Notes: a model not told the origin generated them from the sequence alone. Shown: positions 12,779-24,010, counted from the first letter of the stretch. The stretch is 64,000 bases of DNA from Fennellomyces sp. T-0311 (GCA_025266875.1 JALLLT010000059.1:144099-208098), one strand, 5' to 3'. Program-made: numbers and translations.

Positions 12779-13364
12779 CCTAAATAGTTTGTCTTGAACG
12801 GAGCGTGATATCTATACACTACTGCCACCCCTGTGTAGATCACTGAAAGAAAAGCAATAGTAAAAAGCTGTTTATGAATGCAAAAGTTTTAATGTAGCTG
12901 CCAAATACAGTGCTCCACCGGTTTTTTCCTAGGAGGAAGAAACGCCAAAAACCGAGGTAAAATATATGTTAAAGTCGAATGGATAGCATGGTCAGACCGA
13001 TGGAGGACGCGAGGGCGAGGAAAAAAAAACGGAGGAAAACGCAGGGGTTCAGTGTAAATGCCTTCATTACTGCGTATGCTAATGTTCATACTATGAGTTG
13101 AAAGTTATATTTAAAGCATGTTTAAATATGTACGTATATGCACGTATAGTTCAAACGTTATAATTTATTGCTAGGAGGTATTGGACCTGTTCCTGTAGAT
13201 ATTAGGTCGCCCCCTTGCGGGTATGTATGTTTGTTTGAATATTACAAAGGGGGTAGGATTCCATGCTTGAAGAAACCGTAAAGGTGAAAAAAAAGCAAGT
13301 CGGTGTAGAGGGAAGGTGATAGACAACGGGGCGTTACTATTTTATACTAAATTTAAGACTTTCG
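12779..13364. other. HSP78 3' flank, no supported gene
   Basis: AT-rich sequence after the HSP78 stop, presumably 3' UTR and intergenic DNA. No protein motif, RNA gene or element boundary was recognised. Confidence 0.45.
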
Positions 13365-13391
13365 GAAATCACACATCTCATGTGTGATTTC
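13365..13391. other. 12-bp stem-loop at the 3' end of a LINE remnant
   Basis: GAAATCACACAT (13365-13376) and ATGTGTGATTTC (13380-13391) are perfectly complementary around the 3-nt loop CTC. On the minus strand the LINE frame runs into the stem, and its stop TGA (13378-13380) lies in the hairpin. A 3' stem-loop is the sort of structure some LINE reverse transcriptases recognise; that role is inference. Confidence 0.6.
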
Positions 13392-13750
13392 GGTATATCA
13401 GTTCAGCCAGTTCTTGGGTGTTGCTTCCAGTACTTGTCTCACTATCTTGATCGTCGGCATTCGGATGAACCAGTTTGCCGGTCTGATGTAGAGTTCGGAA
13501 CAGTGCTGGCCAAATTTTCTACCATTTACCACTGGTAAGACCGACATCAGAACGCGGGAGGCAGTTCATAATGTAGTCAATTGGGTGTGTCACGGCGGCC
13601 GACTCGGGTATGTTGCCGTACGCTACTAGCAGTTCTTGCATTTGTGGTTTCGCGTGCGGGCAGGTGACAAAGTGACTTCGCTTGGCTTTGGCTTGTCCAC
13701 AAGGGCAGTCTGGCAGCTTGTATGTCGGTGGGAGCCAGTGGAGTCTCCAA
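13378..13750 (-). pseudogene. C-terminal remnant of a non-LTR retrotransposon (LINE)
   Basis: Minus-strand frame reading LPDCPCGQAKAKRSHFVTCP, a Cys/His cluster (CxC...HxxxC) of the kind found after the reverse transcriptase in fungal LINE proteins, followed by PIDYIMNCLPRSDVGL and ending IYRNHT at a TGA inside a hairpin. An in-frame TAG interrupts it after LTSGKW. No reverse transcriptase core is visible upstream, so this is a 5'-truncated, dead copy. Confidence 0.5.
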
Positions 13751-14670
13751 TTGATGAGACTATGTCAATCGTTTGCTGTGTTTCCAAATACAAAATCGGA
13801 TCGATCATTCGCGTCGGCCTTAGACAACGTACGGTGATGGATTATTTAGCTCTTACTGCGAACTCTTCATCTCGGTTGCTGTCTATGGCTTCTTGTACCG
13901 GGTACCTTGGTGGAGTTGGCCCTCTCAGCAACTTATTGAGCTGCTGGCTGATAGAATTGGACGATGTCAACCGCTGTCATTGTTGATCGCAGGATTTCCT
14001 CTTTCCACTGGATATAATTGAGAGCTCTACCGCACGAACCATAGTTAACAATGGTAGCGATTGCAGACATGTGTCGAACTTGAACAGGAAGGCATATATG
14101 CACGTATAGAGCGAAAAAATTTGAAGTGCTGGCGTGCGTTATGTCATATACATTAATGCAAATGCAGAACTTATGCCACATAAAATAAGCAAGAAAGGAT
14201 GGTGAGAAATGTTTTCATGCTACCTATATTACAGTTTCATTTTTACTTACTCGTATCGAGGGTTCTATAACATAACGCTTCCGTCTACTTGAGCCGATGG
14301 CAATAACATATTCGTAAGAATATGTCGGCTATGCACGACTGGAGTAATTGCCATAGTAATAAAACTTATTGTTGCCACTTACAATATTCGTATGTACATA
14401 GTAATTGGCAAATACAGCAGTCCTTGACTTCATTTCATCTGCCGGTGGGACATGAAAAAGCAAGGAGCAAACATTGGAGAAGGAAGCTGGTGCTTACTAT
14501 ATAGCGTGTACCGAATAGATGGGTAATGATTTCAGAGAATGTATGAATATATATCTGTTGTTGTTCGGTTATTATGCTCTGCTACTAAAGATATTCACTT
14601 TACTTGTAAAAGTCTAATATCATTCATTTTATTTTTTATTCTACGAGGTAATAAGAGGATAATGATGCTA
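13751..14670. other. no supported gene
   Basis: Open frames here are short and lack motifs. The part next to 13,750 may be further decayed LINE sequence. The part next to 14,670 is presumably the SCAMP 3' UTR. Confidence 0.4.
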
Positions 14671-15782
14671 CTAGTTACGACTATTCCATGCCATATTAAT
14701 AGCCGCATCCCGTGCAACATTGGATCGACCGATTCGCCCATATGCATCGTCCTTTGCTTCCTTGAATGTATGACCAGCTTCCTTGTAATGGTCAAAAGTT
14801 TTCTTGTAGAGATATATTGCCAGGAGGCCCATACCGATCCAGCAGATGGCCGCCAATAGTGCAATGATGCCTGTGATGACGAACCCATCCGTGAAGAGGG
14901 TCACCACAAGAATCAACCCGGCGCCGCCTCTGCAATCAACTGTTAGTTAATAATAGTCACGCTACCTAGCCCCAGAGTAAGGATACATACGTGTTTGGGA
15001 TGCCTATAGCCTTGTAGACGGTGTAAAGGATATGGAAGCCATTGAAGACGAAATAGAAGTCTAACATTGGAGCTGTTAACGCACGATTCCAACCCAATAT
15101 CCAAAAACATACTGTAATACAGGGAGACTTCCTTCATATATGCGTTATAGACAGGTCGATACCACAGGAAGAAGCTCGCAAGTGTGTGCGTGAACATTTC
15201 GGTCAGGGCAATACCCAGGTCCGTCGGAGCACTGGTTATCGACTCCGGGTGTGAAAAGAGCAGGCACAGACATGCCACAAAGTTCCACACTAATGTGATC
15301 TCGAACCACAGCCATTCGCGATAAAGCCACCATACCGTCGACTGGTGATTCAAGGGGATTTCAGTAGCAATGTTGAGATACATAATAGGGAAGCAGGGAG
15401 GGAAGTTGTTGGCATGAGGCCGGCGCTGTTCCTCAAGCTGTGCTTCACGCTCTGCGAGTTCGCGTTCTTTTTGTCGTAATGCTTCCTCCCTTGCATTGAA
15501 GTCATCATTCAACGGTGCCCCTTTGCTGCTGCTGCCGGCTCCTTGCTGCTGCTCATCAATGAACACTTTTTGATCGTGAACATTGGCGAAAGGATCGTGC
15601 TGGTCATCTGGGAATTGTCGAAAGCTAGTGAATTCATCGCTGTTTCGATGTCTGTTGCCAAGATGATCCTGCTCAAGCTCGTATGAGGTATCTTGATTGT
15701 TGGAGTTCAATGCCGAAGTGATTGTTGGATCCTGGAAAGGGTTGGAAGGATCATCGAATGGGCTAGCTTGATGATGAGCCAT
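14671..15782 (-). CDS. secretory carrier-associated membrane protein (SCAMP)
   Basis: Tetraspan protein of post-Golgi and endosomal vesicles involved in membrane trafficking. Three exons (15113-15782, 14991-15060, 14671-14929; introns 52 and 61 nt) give 332 residues. The cytosolic N-terminus carries DPF/NPF-type endocytic motifs (SPFDDPSNPFQDP, HDPFANV). A charged coiled coil follows (REEALRQKERELAEREAQLE), then the SCAMP signature around NFPPCFPIMYLNIATEIP and four hydrophobic segments, with FFLWYRPVYNAYMKE after the second. The start at 15782 is the ATG directly before the NPF region; the frame is open further upstream, but that sequence looks unlike SCAMP. No breaks. Confidence 0.93.
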
Positions 15783-16398
15783 TTTTTGGTAGTTCTTTTC
15801 GATTAAGAAGAGGCACGTCGGGTCAGGCTTGAAGCGCACATAAGTAGCATGAAGCAACCTGATTGGGCGAGCATTTATGCCTTCATTATTCATCCCTCGT
15901 CTGTTATGGGCTCATTTGAATCCAAGCCAAGCCAGTCTAAGGAGCATCTGTATATTATAGAAGCTATCCATAGAGTTGAATTTGGTTGCAATGTTCTATC
16001 CCGTAGTACCACATATAGGTATTCACCTGTTATTCGTTTTTTGTAAATACGTCCCATTCGTTCATATTACAGCTATTTTGAGCGTAATCCCTTTTGAAGG
16101 GCTTTGCTACGGGCACTCCTAATAGCACTCTATTTTATTAAATAAAGTAACTATTTGTTACGCAGCATGTAGAAGACTATACCTTATTTATAAGATATAG
16201 CATGGAGTATTATAAAACGGAGTGCCATATCAAAATGAAGTATGAAGTGTAATCGGTAAAAATTCAGTTTAGGCGTCACTCCCTATTTGATTATTTTGGG
16301 CTCTCCCACTGGTAACCACAAACTTATATTTAACCCACCTAACCTGGCCCGATAAGCATGTCTGGGCTGACTCGAATTAATTTTTCAATTTTAGAAGG
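15783..16398. other. SCAMP upstream region
   Basis: No gene recognised. It should hold the SCAMP promoter. A short imperfect inverted repeat (GGCACTCC near 16,113, GGAGTGCC near 16,220) may be a tiny foldback element. Confidence 0.4.
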
Positions 16399-17218
16399 TG
16401 TCGTATCCTGATATACCAGCCATCCATTGTCTACATGCCTTTCCATCTTAGCCTTTGTTACATCCGGTCCTCTATTTCGACATCAACAACAGCGCAGTTA
16501 TCTATTGGGCCGTTCACTGGCTTGTGCGTCAGTGAGACTTTGATCTGGGTTCAGACTTCAAGAAGGACCATTCATGTTAACTCAGTCTCTGCATTGAAGT
16601 ATCAAGAGAGAGAATATGTGTAAAAGACAAATATGTCAACGAGACTCAAAAAGGTAACTGATTTATTTCATATGGTTTGCTCTCTCTATTTATAATAAAT
16701 GCTTATCCATGATTGGATTTCCTTAAGCTGGTGTTTCCGTGAGTGATGTGTAATGTCAACCTTATTATCATTGAGCAGTTACGGATCGTGATGGTCGATA
16801 GGATGAATGCTGACAGAGCATATCCGTGAAGAGACGCGTTGACCGGAAGGACGTGTCTATGAGTAACCTGATTGGCTGAGTATTTGGTAAGCATGAAGCT
16901 CAACGTTCCGATGTCGGAAGTGGGAAGCGGCGGTAAGGATGGAAAGCTCTGATTCGCTGACGGACAGCGTAGATGACAAAGAAGCTTGTTAGGGTGTGTT
17001 CATGTTGGATACAACATGCATGATTATCCGCTCCTTCGTAATAAGGGAGTATATTCATTAGGGAATACGACGATAACACGGATTCCGCTCTGATAGAAAA
17101 GTATTCACCTTCTCAGTCCCGATTCATCATCATTATAAATAGAGAATAGTTTTTCTCAATAAAATATTATCTTATTTTCAGTCTCGTCATTGAAGCTTTC
17201 CAATTAAGCAATACCACA
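16399..17218 (+). repeat. solo LTR of the chromovirus family, split by another LTR
   Basis: 16399-16594 and 17017-17218 together match the 394 bp LTR of the chromovirus at 49,006, from TGTCGTATCC to ATACCACA, with more differences than the young copies show. A second LTR is inserted at 16595-17016. No matching 5 bp target duplication flanks the outer LTR (GAAGG left, TCGGT right), in keeping with age or rearrangement. Confidence 0.85.
16595..17016 (-). mobile_element. solo LTR (422 bp) nested in an older LTR
   Basis: The insert is flanked by the direct repeat TGCAT (16590-16594 and 17017-17021) and has TG...CA ends (TGAAGTATC...GGATACAACA). Read on the minus strand it starts TGTTGTATCC, like the 317 bp LTRs at 18,297 and 37,314, so the families are related. 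The internal region was lost by LTR-LTR recombination. Confidence 0.85.
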
Positions 17219-17587
17219 TCGGTCCATGCCTTTTCAAGTGCCCCGATTTTCAGGCACGGTCTAGCAGCCTTGCCCGTCTAAAGATGACCGACGGTCGTCG
17301 GTCCTTGGGTATGGACCAACCGATATGCCCAAAAATCGTCGGTCCACGTCCATTGCAAGCCTTATCCATTGGATTAGTTTCTACCAACATCTGTCGGAAA
17401 CTATTTCCATCTAGATTAGGACATCAAAGAACTTCTCGAGTTTACCCGAGACATGTATAAGTTACTTAACAGGACACTCGTCCTATATCATTGCCAAAAC
17501 ATGGACCAGGAACATCACCAAGAAGCGTTCATCCCGACTGCTTCAACAATATAAATATCTGAGTAGTTGTCATCAATAAAAACATCT
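17219..17587. other. no supported gene between LTR and pogo fragment
   Basis: No motif or repeat boundary recognised. The right part may be non-coding pogo element sequence. Confidence 0.35.
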
Positions 17588-17940
17588 TTAATTCAGTCTC
17601 GCACTTTGACCGCCTGATCTTATTTGAAGAATACCACAGTCCTGCTTGACGCCTTTGAAGCTAGTGGTAGCAATTGTAGTTGTAGAAACACTGGCGTAGA
17701 AGTACGACGTTTCATCCATGTTGTAGAAGTCCCCGTGTTCATAACCTCTCGTTTTGGCTTGAACCTCGGGCAACATAGTAGCTGCTAGCTCGATATCAGC
17801 TGAGCTAGCTTCTCCGTGAAGCTTGACCATCTTTAGCCCGTGGCGTCTACGAAATCGATCTTGCCAACCATTCGAGAAAAGCAATTCGGTTTCTGGAACA
17901 TCAAGCTGCCGAGCAAAATCGCTGCCAGCAGACTTGAAAA
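17588..17940 (-). pseudogene. pogo/Tigger-type transposase, central fragment
   Basis: The minus strand reads DFARQLDVPETELLFSNGW then QDRFRRRHGLKMVKLHGEAS, the second half of a CENP-B DNA-binding region, and GDFYNMDETSYFY, the first catalytic Asp block of the DDE domain (NMDET). It ends at a stop at 17588. The N-terminal side is cut at 17,941 by a hAT-type element. It is homologous to the fragment at 68-504. Confidence 0.75.
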
Positions 17941-17941
17941 C

Positions 17942-18947
17942 TAGGGCTCTAAACGGGCCATGCCTTTTGCCCGAACCCGAAATTGCAAGAGCCCGAATTA
18001 AGGTGGCCCGCCCGACAAAATCTACAATGTGAACTACCTTAATGACGCAATGACTAATGTAGAAGTGAAATGGGGTTCCGCGTTGTGTTATGGTATATAA
18101 TGTTTGGGCAAAAGTCGTCTTTATTATATTAAGTCACGAAATCGCTATCATACACACTTTTTTTTGGAACAGCGGAACTTTTTTCTAATAAGAGGTTATT
18201 ACCTCATTTGTTTGTAATTTCGCGTACCAAAGGCAGAGGCGGATTGCTGCAAGCAACAAAGAAAGACCAAGAAGTACAAAATGTCAAAGTGACACCTGTT
18301 GTATCCACAACATGATTATGGCTTATGTATCATTTACCCTTGTTTGCTTATTGACAACGGGTTACTTTAATTTTCCGATCTACAGCCAAATCCCTGTCTT
18401 GACATGCGTTCATCGTAATAACCTTGCCTATCTTAGTGAAACCCACATAACCCTGGTTACCACAGCGGTTCATGTGCCTTACAACCATGTCAATGATCCA
18501 ACCCCTCGAGAATAAGCTTTTATTATTTAAAGTGATGATTCAACATACGAAATAAATCAGTCTTTACTTGAGTCTCGTCACTTACCTGCCTTTTACTATT
18601 GTTAAATATCACAACACCCTAAAACAAACCAGCAATTCGACATTGCAATTGGAGCAGGAATGCCTTAGGCTTTGCATTTCTTTAGCGACGTTTTTCACTC
18701 GATATCCGTTAAATGGAATTCAGGCTCAATGTTCGAGAATATCAAAAACAGGTCGACTATATTGCCTCAGAACGAATTTTTAATCACCACATACATACAG
18801 TACTGCTCGGCCACATATATTTTCCGTACAACTCAATTTTACCACACGACTTACTGTTGTTTTACCGGCACTTCATTCCATTTCGACATTGTGCATCCTA
18901 ATCAAAAAACGAGTGGCTGCGTACATACTGTTGTCATGACCGATTAG
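17942..18947 (+). mobile_element. hAT-like element copy A (contains a solo LTR)
   Basis: It begins TAGGGCTCTAAACGGGC. The inverse of this terminus ends the related copy at 58,742, and the two copies stay alignable for several hundred bases on either side of the LTR inserted at 18297-18613. Similarity fades near 18,940, so that end is approximate. Both copies keep a similar translated stretch (RSTILPQNEFLITTY and PFHxDIVHPNQK), but no catalytic motif is seen. A TAGGGC terminus suggests the hAT superfamily; the target duplication could not be confirmed. Confidence 0.55.
18297..18613 (+). mobile_element. solo LTR, 317 bp, TSD ACACC
   Basis: Starts TGTTGTATCC and ends ATATCACA, bounded by ACACC at 18292-18296 and 18614-18618. 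A second copy of the same length lies inverted at 37,314-37,630. It interrupts the hAT-like element, in which copy B shows the uninterrupted sequence. Confidence 0.9.
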
Positions 18948-19403
18948 GACATAGTAACAGTATGTATCGTTGTCACCCCCTTCCCCTTCCTTCATTAATA
19001 TTACCCCGCATTATTGCTCATCTTACCGATATTGTATTTCATTGTCATTAATTCCATCGTTGTATTTATTATTTCTTGCGAGCATTGGGTATATATATCG
19101 GATAAGAATAAGAGCAATAAAGGCATCAGTTTATCTCGTCACATTATTCTATCTACCTTATTCTTGTCTTGACCAACCTCTAGGGTCCATCTCTATCCTA
19201 GTTCTTGTCCTTGTCCGGTCTTGCCATCGGTAACCATCCATGTGGTCAATGCGTAGTGGAAAGCACCTAACACCCACCTTCTAGTCTAGTCTTGTTCTTG
19301 TCTTGTTCTGTCTTGCAGCTTGATCCATTCTCATGGGTTCTTGCATTCTTGTTGATTGGTTAGTAGTTGTATTATCCTTTAGTAGAGTAGTATTCTTATC
19401 TCC
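18948..19403. other. no supported gene
   Basis: Pyrimidine-rich sequence with repeated CTTGTCTTG-like words around 19,200-19,330. No coding or element signal. Confidence 0.35.
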
Positions 19404-19818
19404 TGAGATAAGAGCGAAGTAGCGAGTATCGAAAAGGGACAATAGAAGTCAACGAGACTCAGAAAACTGTAGTTTATTGATGAAGAGTTCGCTCTATTTA
19501 TATTAAATGCTTATCATGGATGGGACTTCCTATTACCGATGTTATCCAAGGTTATATCATGATTATACCTGTATATCCGTTACGTATGTCATGTTGGGGT
19601 GTTATTGAGAAACGAGTGATGTCTATCATTATGGAGCCGGTCCATAACGGATAATGATAAGCTAAGTGATAGCTGTTGACACGCGTTCATGATAACGTCT
19701 ATGACAATATGCCGGATATGGAAGATATGTCTGCATGAGTGAGTTTTACCAAAAAGGAAAGTGAGAGATAACCGTTCCGAGATACTGATCAGTGATTGTG
19801 TTCATGTTGGATACAACA
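19404..19818 (-). repeat. LTR related to the 422 bp family
   Basis: It shares with 16595-17016 the blocks TCAACGAGACTCA, CTCTATTTATA, AAATGCTTATC and the end GTTCATGTTGGATACAACA. The left limit is placed at a TGAGATAAG by length. No target duplication was found, so the boundary is approximate. Confidence 0.65.
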
Positions 19819-20655
19819 CTTGGGTCTATTTTGACCAAAAAATGGCCAAAAGGCAAGGCTATACACTGGCGATTTTGTTGATTTTCGACCGTTTTTGACC
19901 TTTTTACACAACCTCTTTCAGCTCGATGAAAAAAAATCGTACAACATATCGGCTGGTATCTATCTACTGTGGGAGGGCCCCTTGACAACATACTGAACGC
20001 TCATAGCCCGCAAAATTTTTTTGGCGCACCATCTCTGGAGTTCGAGTTTGTATGCGCATGTCTTAATTATATTGTATGTACTGTCCGCTCATTATCTGAA
20101 GCCCTTTTTCATTTTTTCAACAGTAAAACCATGTTAAAAAATACATTTATATTGATGTAATCGATATTACTATAGTTTTTCGTACGTTGCAACGTACTTA
20201 AGTTGAAATATTTTCGATTAACAGATCAGTCAACAAACTTCTGTGTTTAGAGATCTTTCGTATTACTTAAAACAGTAGCCTCGCACACCAGGTGCTCTGA
20301 AGCATTAAAAATAGTAATTTAGAACTTGTCATGCTTTGATATACAATAGATAGTCGCGTAGAGCTTGCAATATGATTGTCTCAAGTTCATATACCTTCCA
20401 AAAAACCTACCATGTGGATTTGAGAACTTGATAGTCATCTTAACTATAAGTATGCAATTGTTACATTCCTACGACGTAAATCAGTGCGTTAGTAGTACCT
20501 CCCCCCTCCCTTATAACTTGCAATTTTAAAAGCATTCGGGTTATATCTTACTTCTACAGCCACAAGAGCCCCACTGGAGTTCACTCCTATCTTAATAACC
20601 ATATTTAGCAGCGGTAAAATATCCCATTCAAAGAAAAGAAAAAAGAGATGAGAGT
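19819..20655. other. no supported gene
   Basis: AT-rich sequence with only short open frames and no recognised repeat. Confidence 0.35.
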
Positions 20656-20908
20656 TTACTCGGCATCTTCTTGGAAGAGCCTTTCGAAATGTTTGTCGTC
20701 GGCTTCCAGTTCTTCGTCCGATTTAGCTACTAGAGCCTCTTCGTCTTCATCATCTTCATCTTCATTACTATTCTCGCCATCTTCGTCCTTCTCCTTCTCC
20801 TTCGCCTTCTCGTTGCCGTCGTCATCGTCGTCGCTGTTGCCATCAACGGCATCTTCGGGCTCGTCAATGGCGGGCGAGTTAACCACACCAGGGATCTGGA
20901 GTAGCCTC
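20656..20908 (-). pseudogene. acidic C-terminal exon, truncated by an LTR
   Basis: The minus-strand frame is open from the LTR edge (20908) to a TAA. It reads IPGVVNSPAIDEPEDAVDGN, a long Asp/Glu/Lys run, then KSDEELEADDKHFERLFQED. Low complexity hides its family. The coding sequence that should lie upstream is replaced by the LTR at 20,909, so this looks like the tail of a gene whose front was removed. Confidence 0.4.
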
Positions 20909-21302
20909 TGTCGTATCCTGACATACTAGTCATCCATTGTCTACAGACCTTTCCATCTCAGCCTTTGTTACATCCGTTCCTTTATTTCGACATCAACAAC
21001 CGCACAGTTATCTATTGGCCTGTTCACTGGCTTGTGTGTCAGTGAGACCTTGATCTGGGTTCAGACTTCAAGAAGGACCATTCACGTTAACTCAGTCTCT
21101 GCATGATTATCCGCTCCTTCGTAATAAGGCAGTATGGTCATTAGGGATTACGGCGATAACACGGATTCGGCTCTGATAGAAAAGCATTCACCTTCTCCGT
21201 CCCGACTCATCATCATTATAAATAGAGAGTAGTTCTCTTCAATAAAACATCATCTTATTTTTGGTCTCGTCATTTGAAGCTTTCCAATTGAGCGATACCA
21301 CA
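20909..21302 (+). mobile_element. solo LTR of the chromovirus family (394 bp)
   Basis: Same length and ends (TGTCGTATCC...ATACCACA) as the LTRs at 49,006 and 54,365 and closely similar to them. Left flank GCCTC and right flank GACAC do not match. The right flank is the interior of a Harbinger gene and the left flank is an unrelated acidic exon. Confidence 0.92.
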
Positions 21303-21515
21303 GACACACTTATAAGCACGATCGAAACGCGAGCCAAGGGAGCCATCTGGGACCAGATCGAACAGGTGTATACCCAAACCGATCCTGGGGGCCGCTCAAA
21401 GGAAGCCTTGCAAAAGAAGTGGGGTGACTTGGTAGACATCTACCGCGATGTCCGGACCGTGGTGCAAGACCAATCTGGCGAGAATGGCCCTCCTGGTCAA
21501 GAACGATGGGAATAT
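21303..21515 (+). pseudogene. Harbinger copy 1: 5' part of the Myb/SANT-like gene
   Basis: This stretch encodes TLISTIETRAKGAIWDQIEQ and the conserved KKWGDLVDIYRDVRTVVQD, nearly identical to the intact gene at 63,206 and its relative at 55,350-56,180. It is cut at 21,515/21,516 by an LTR. The remainder of the same gene resumes at 32,871. The first ~70 codons are gone on the left, beyond the solo LTR. Confidence 0.85.
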
Positions 21516-22017
21516 TGTGGTGAGAGAGAATGGATCGAGAAAAACAGTAAGTTCTGTGAGAATCGAATATGCCTTTATTATGTTAACGGTTCTCTCTATT
21601 TATATTGCTCGAGATAAAACTCATAATCAAATAGCCGTGGTCGGGAGGATGCCATATCATATAGCCGACACGGCAATGTTTCTAGACTTCTTGGAAGATC
21701 TAGTCAAGCCGGAAGGCTGTCAATGTATTATTCAGGTACCGTCATACGTTTACCCGGTAGTGCCGACTAGCTAGTACCTTGGATACCACATTACCCCCTT
21801 CCAGGCTTGAAGCTGATTTTGAGTATTTATGCTTGTCGGCGTTTTTTCCGACTTTCAGCATTATTTCGAGGGCTAATGCGTTTTGCACGTTCAGCAGGCA
21901 TACGCTTATTATTTGTTTGTGGTAGACTGGTTCCTAACCGTTCCCAGTACTTGGTAATAGTACGAGGGTCGGTGAATTGTTCATATGGCTCCCATGTATC
22001 GTCCTCAGTGTCGTGGC
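21516..22017 (-). mobile_element. 3' end of a minus-oriented chromovirus
   Basis: On the minus strand, in order: a chromodomain (TEDDTWEPYEQF, then TITKYWERLG) with its stop at 21,827, a purine-rich tract (GGAAGGGGG) next to the LTR as expected for plus-strand priming, and a 276 bp LTR (21516-21791; TGTGGTATCC...CACCACA). The rest of the element upstream is replaced by the plus-oriented LTR that starts near 22,018. Confidence 0.65.
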
Positions 22018-22314
22018 TGACATGATAATTCACATAAAGATGAATTCGGATAAACATAAGTTCGGATAAAAGAAGAATCGGATAAAATATGAAAGTGAAA
22101 CAATCAGAGTGAAGAGCGACACTCAGTGAAACATCACTAGATGACAAATGTACCTTCAATAACTAGAAGATGCTAGAAGGACAGTCAAAGATGTGCCATA
22201 GTCAACAGTATAAATAAGGCACTAGTTTAGCATATGAAAACACAATCAGAACAGAGATTTATTTTACGGTCTCAGCGACTCTTTATTGTTACCAATTGAT
22301 CCTTCTACATCACA
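22018..22314 (+). repeat. 5' LTR of a second Ty3-type element (approximate start)
   Basis: Ends ...CTACATCACA, followed by a run of eight T and then the gag ATG at 22337, the same layout as after the LTR ending at 49,399. The start was placed where the chromodomain frame is interrupted (near TGACATGATAATTC). Its 3' partner is not in the window. Confidence 0.5.
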
Positions 22315-22336
22315 TTTTTTTTCGCTGAATTCCACT

Positions 22337-23193
22337 ATGTCTACCCCTGCCGACAAGCAACCTACCAAGGAACAACCTACCCCTCAAACCATGGACAAGG
22401 AACCTGTAACCACTGGACTCGAGAAACTTGCCATCATCGACGATCCAATGGAAGAAGTCCAACAGGACAAGGACCCCAAGCCAACCGACCTCGCCAATCC
22501 CAAGGAAGAAGAGCGACTGGCATTGGAAACAATCCAGAAGCTTCAGTCACAAGTCACCGATAAGGAAAAGGCCTACCGGGAAATCATCAACAATGGCGGC
22601 ACTATGGGAGAGCAAGAAAAGGCTCTACGGGAATTCGTTGCCCAGCAAGACCACCTCGAAATTTACCATACCATGTGCAAGCAGCGCCATCCAAACCGTC
22701 TAGAATTCTATACCTACGAGGAGATCCAGGCTAAAAATGCCAAACTTGAACGCCAGTACCGGTCAGTGGACAATCGTGCAAACGATCATTATGTCCCTAA
22801 AGACCTACCAGTCTTACAGATTGTTGGCTCAGACAAGTGGCACCCAAATAAGGTCGTGCATCTGTCCGCAGAAATGTTTCTAAGGGCATTTGAAAAGGAA
22901 TTGCGAGCATGCAACTTACCTATTAGCGATCACTGGGAAAGATTGTTGCCTAAGTGCTTCAATGACGGAGACTCTATATGGTTGGATGATGAAATGAAAA
23001 CTTCATCCCTCACCTGGGCTCAAATCCGTTGCAAAATCGTAAATAAGTTCGACACGCCAGAACAAAGGCTCAAGGGCATGGAAGTAGTCTTCCACATGCG
23101 CCAGAAAAAAGGCGAAAAAGTTCGTTCGTACGTCCGTCGATTTCACCAACGTTGCATTGAATCTGGATTAGACCAGTATCACGTCCCCATGAT
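22337..23193 (+). pseudogene. Ty3-type Gag, truncated by CACTA-like element
   Basis: Open from MSTPADKQP to HVPMIT. The N-terminus is polar and charged; the middle and end match the retrotransposon capsid pattern (FEKELRACNLPISDHWERLL, WLDDEMKTSSLTWAQIR, MRQKKGEKVRSYVRRFHQR). No zinc knuckle or pol follows, because the frame runs into the CACTA-like terminus at 23,194. Pol and the 3' LTR are absent from the whole window. Confidence 0.8.
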
Positions 23194-23589
23194 CACTGCG
23201 CAGTGGGTGAGGAATCCCCTATCTGAAAAGTGGGGGATTCTCTAAGGTATTCTCAAGAATCCCCTAGCGAATCACCTAGTAGGGGATTCCTCAGTTGAAA
23301 AAAGGTTCCGTAAGAATCCACTAGGGGATTCCTCAACACTAACCAAAAGCAGAATGCATGCAAAGATACAAAAAGAGACGCAGACTGCATAACACTTATA
23401 TGCACATAGCCTGCCGGTGCATACATAAGAGTAACAGAATATGTGCTTTCGATCGATCGATTTTTAGCAGCGATGCTGTGCATACATAATTATAGTGCAT
23501 TATTTGGTAGCAGTGGTTTATGAACGACCAAAAAATTAAATGGTAGCAATTTGGATGGAATACGATTGCATGGTTCAAATATATTTTTT

Positions 23590-24010
23590 ATTATTATGGC
23601 AGTAATGCTACAATGTCTAAACAGCTATAGGTAACGCCTAGGATGGTAGCCGGAGCAATGCGATGGTGAATACAAAACGGTTGATACTTGCCGCAACTTG
23701 GATTCCGTGAGATGTCTGTGAGAAACAAAGAATCGTTAGCGTTAATCCTTCAGCGATTGCAATCTCAACACCACTAACCTGTAGTCATGGCAATGTGAAC
23801 GAAGGTGAACTGGTATTGAAACGCGTTAGTAAGAAAGAAGACGCTGCTGCCGCATTGGAAACTAACCTTTTGTTTTAACGGAGCATGATGAACTAGCTAT
23901 TGGGACGGTGTTAGTATAACAGAGAGAATAGAAATCTTACCGGATATTATGAGAGCCTGTGTAGACGGAAAGCAGAAAAGATCAGGAAAAGAAAGAGAAG
24001 GTTACGAAAG
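23590..24010 (-). CDS. possible small spliced gene inside CACTA-like element 1
   Basis: Four short exon-like blocks on the minus strand are separated by three introns with good sites (GTAAGA...AATAG, GTTAGT...CCAG, GTTAGT...CACAG). One frame of the last exons reads ISRNPSCGKYQPFCIHHRI and ends ALLP. No start or domain was identified. It could be an untranslated or accessory transcript of the element. Confidence 0.25.

Noticed and set aside
16113..16226. Possible tiny foldback element (GGCACTCC ends)
   Set aside because: Only eight terminal bases pair and no target duplication or second copy is visible.
20656..20929. Plus-strand Ser-rich open frame
   Set aside because: It is the reverse of the acidic minus-strand exon; Ser codons mirror the Asp/Glu run.
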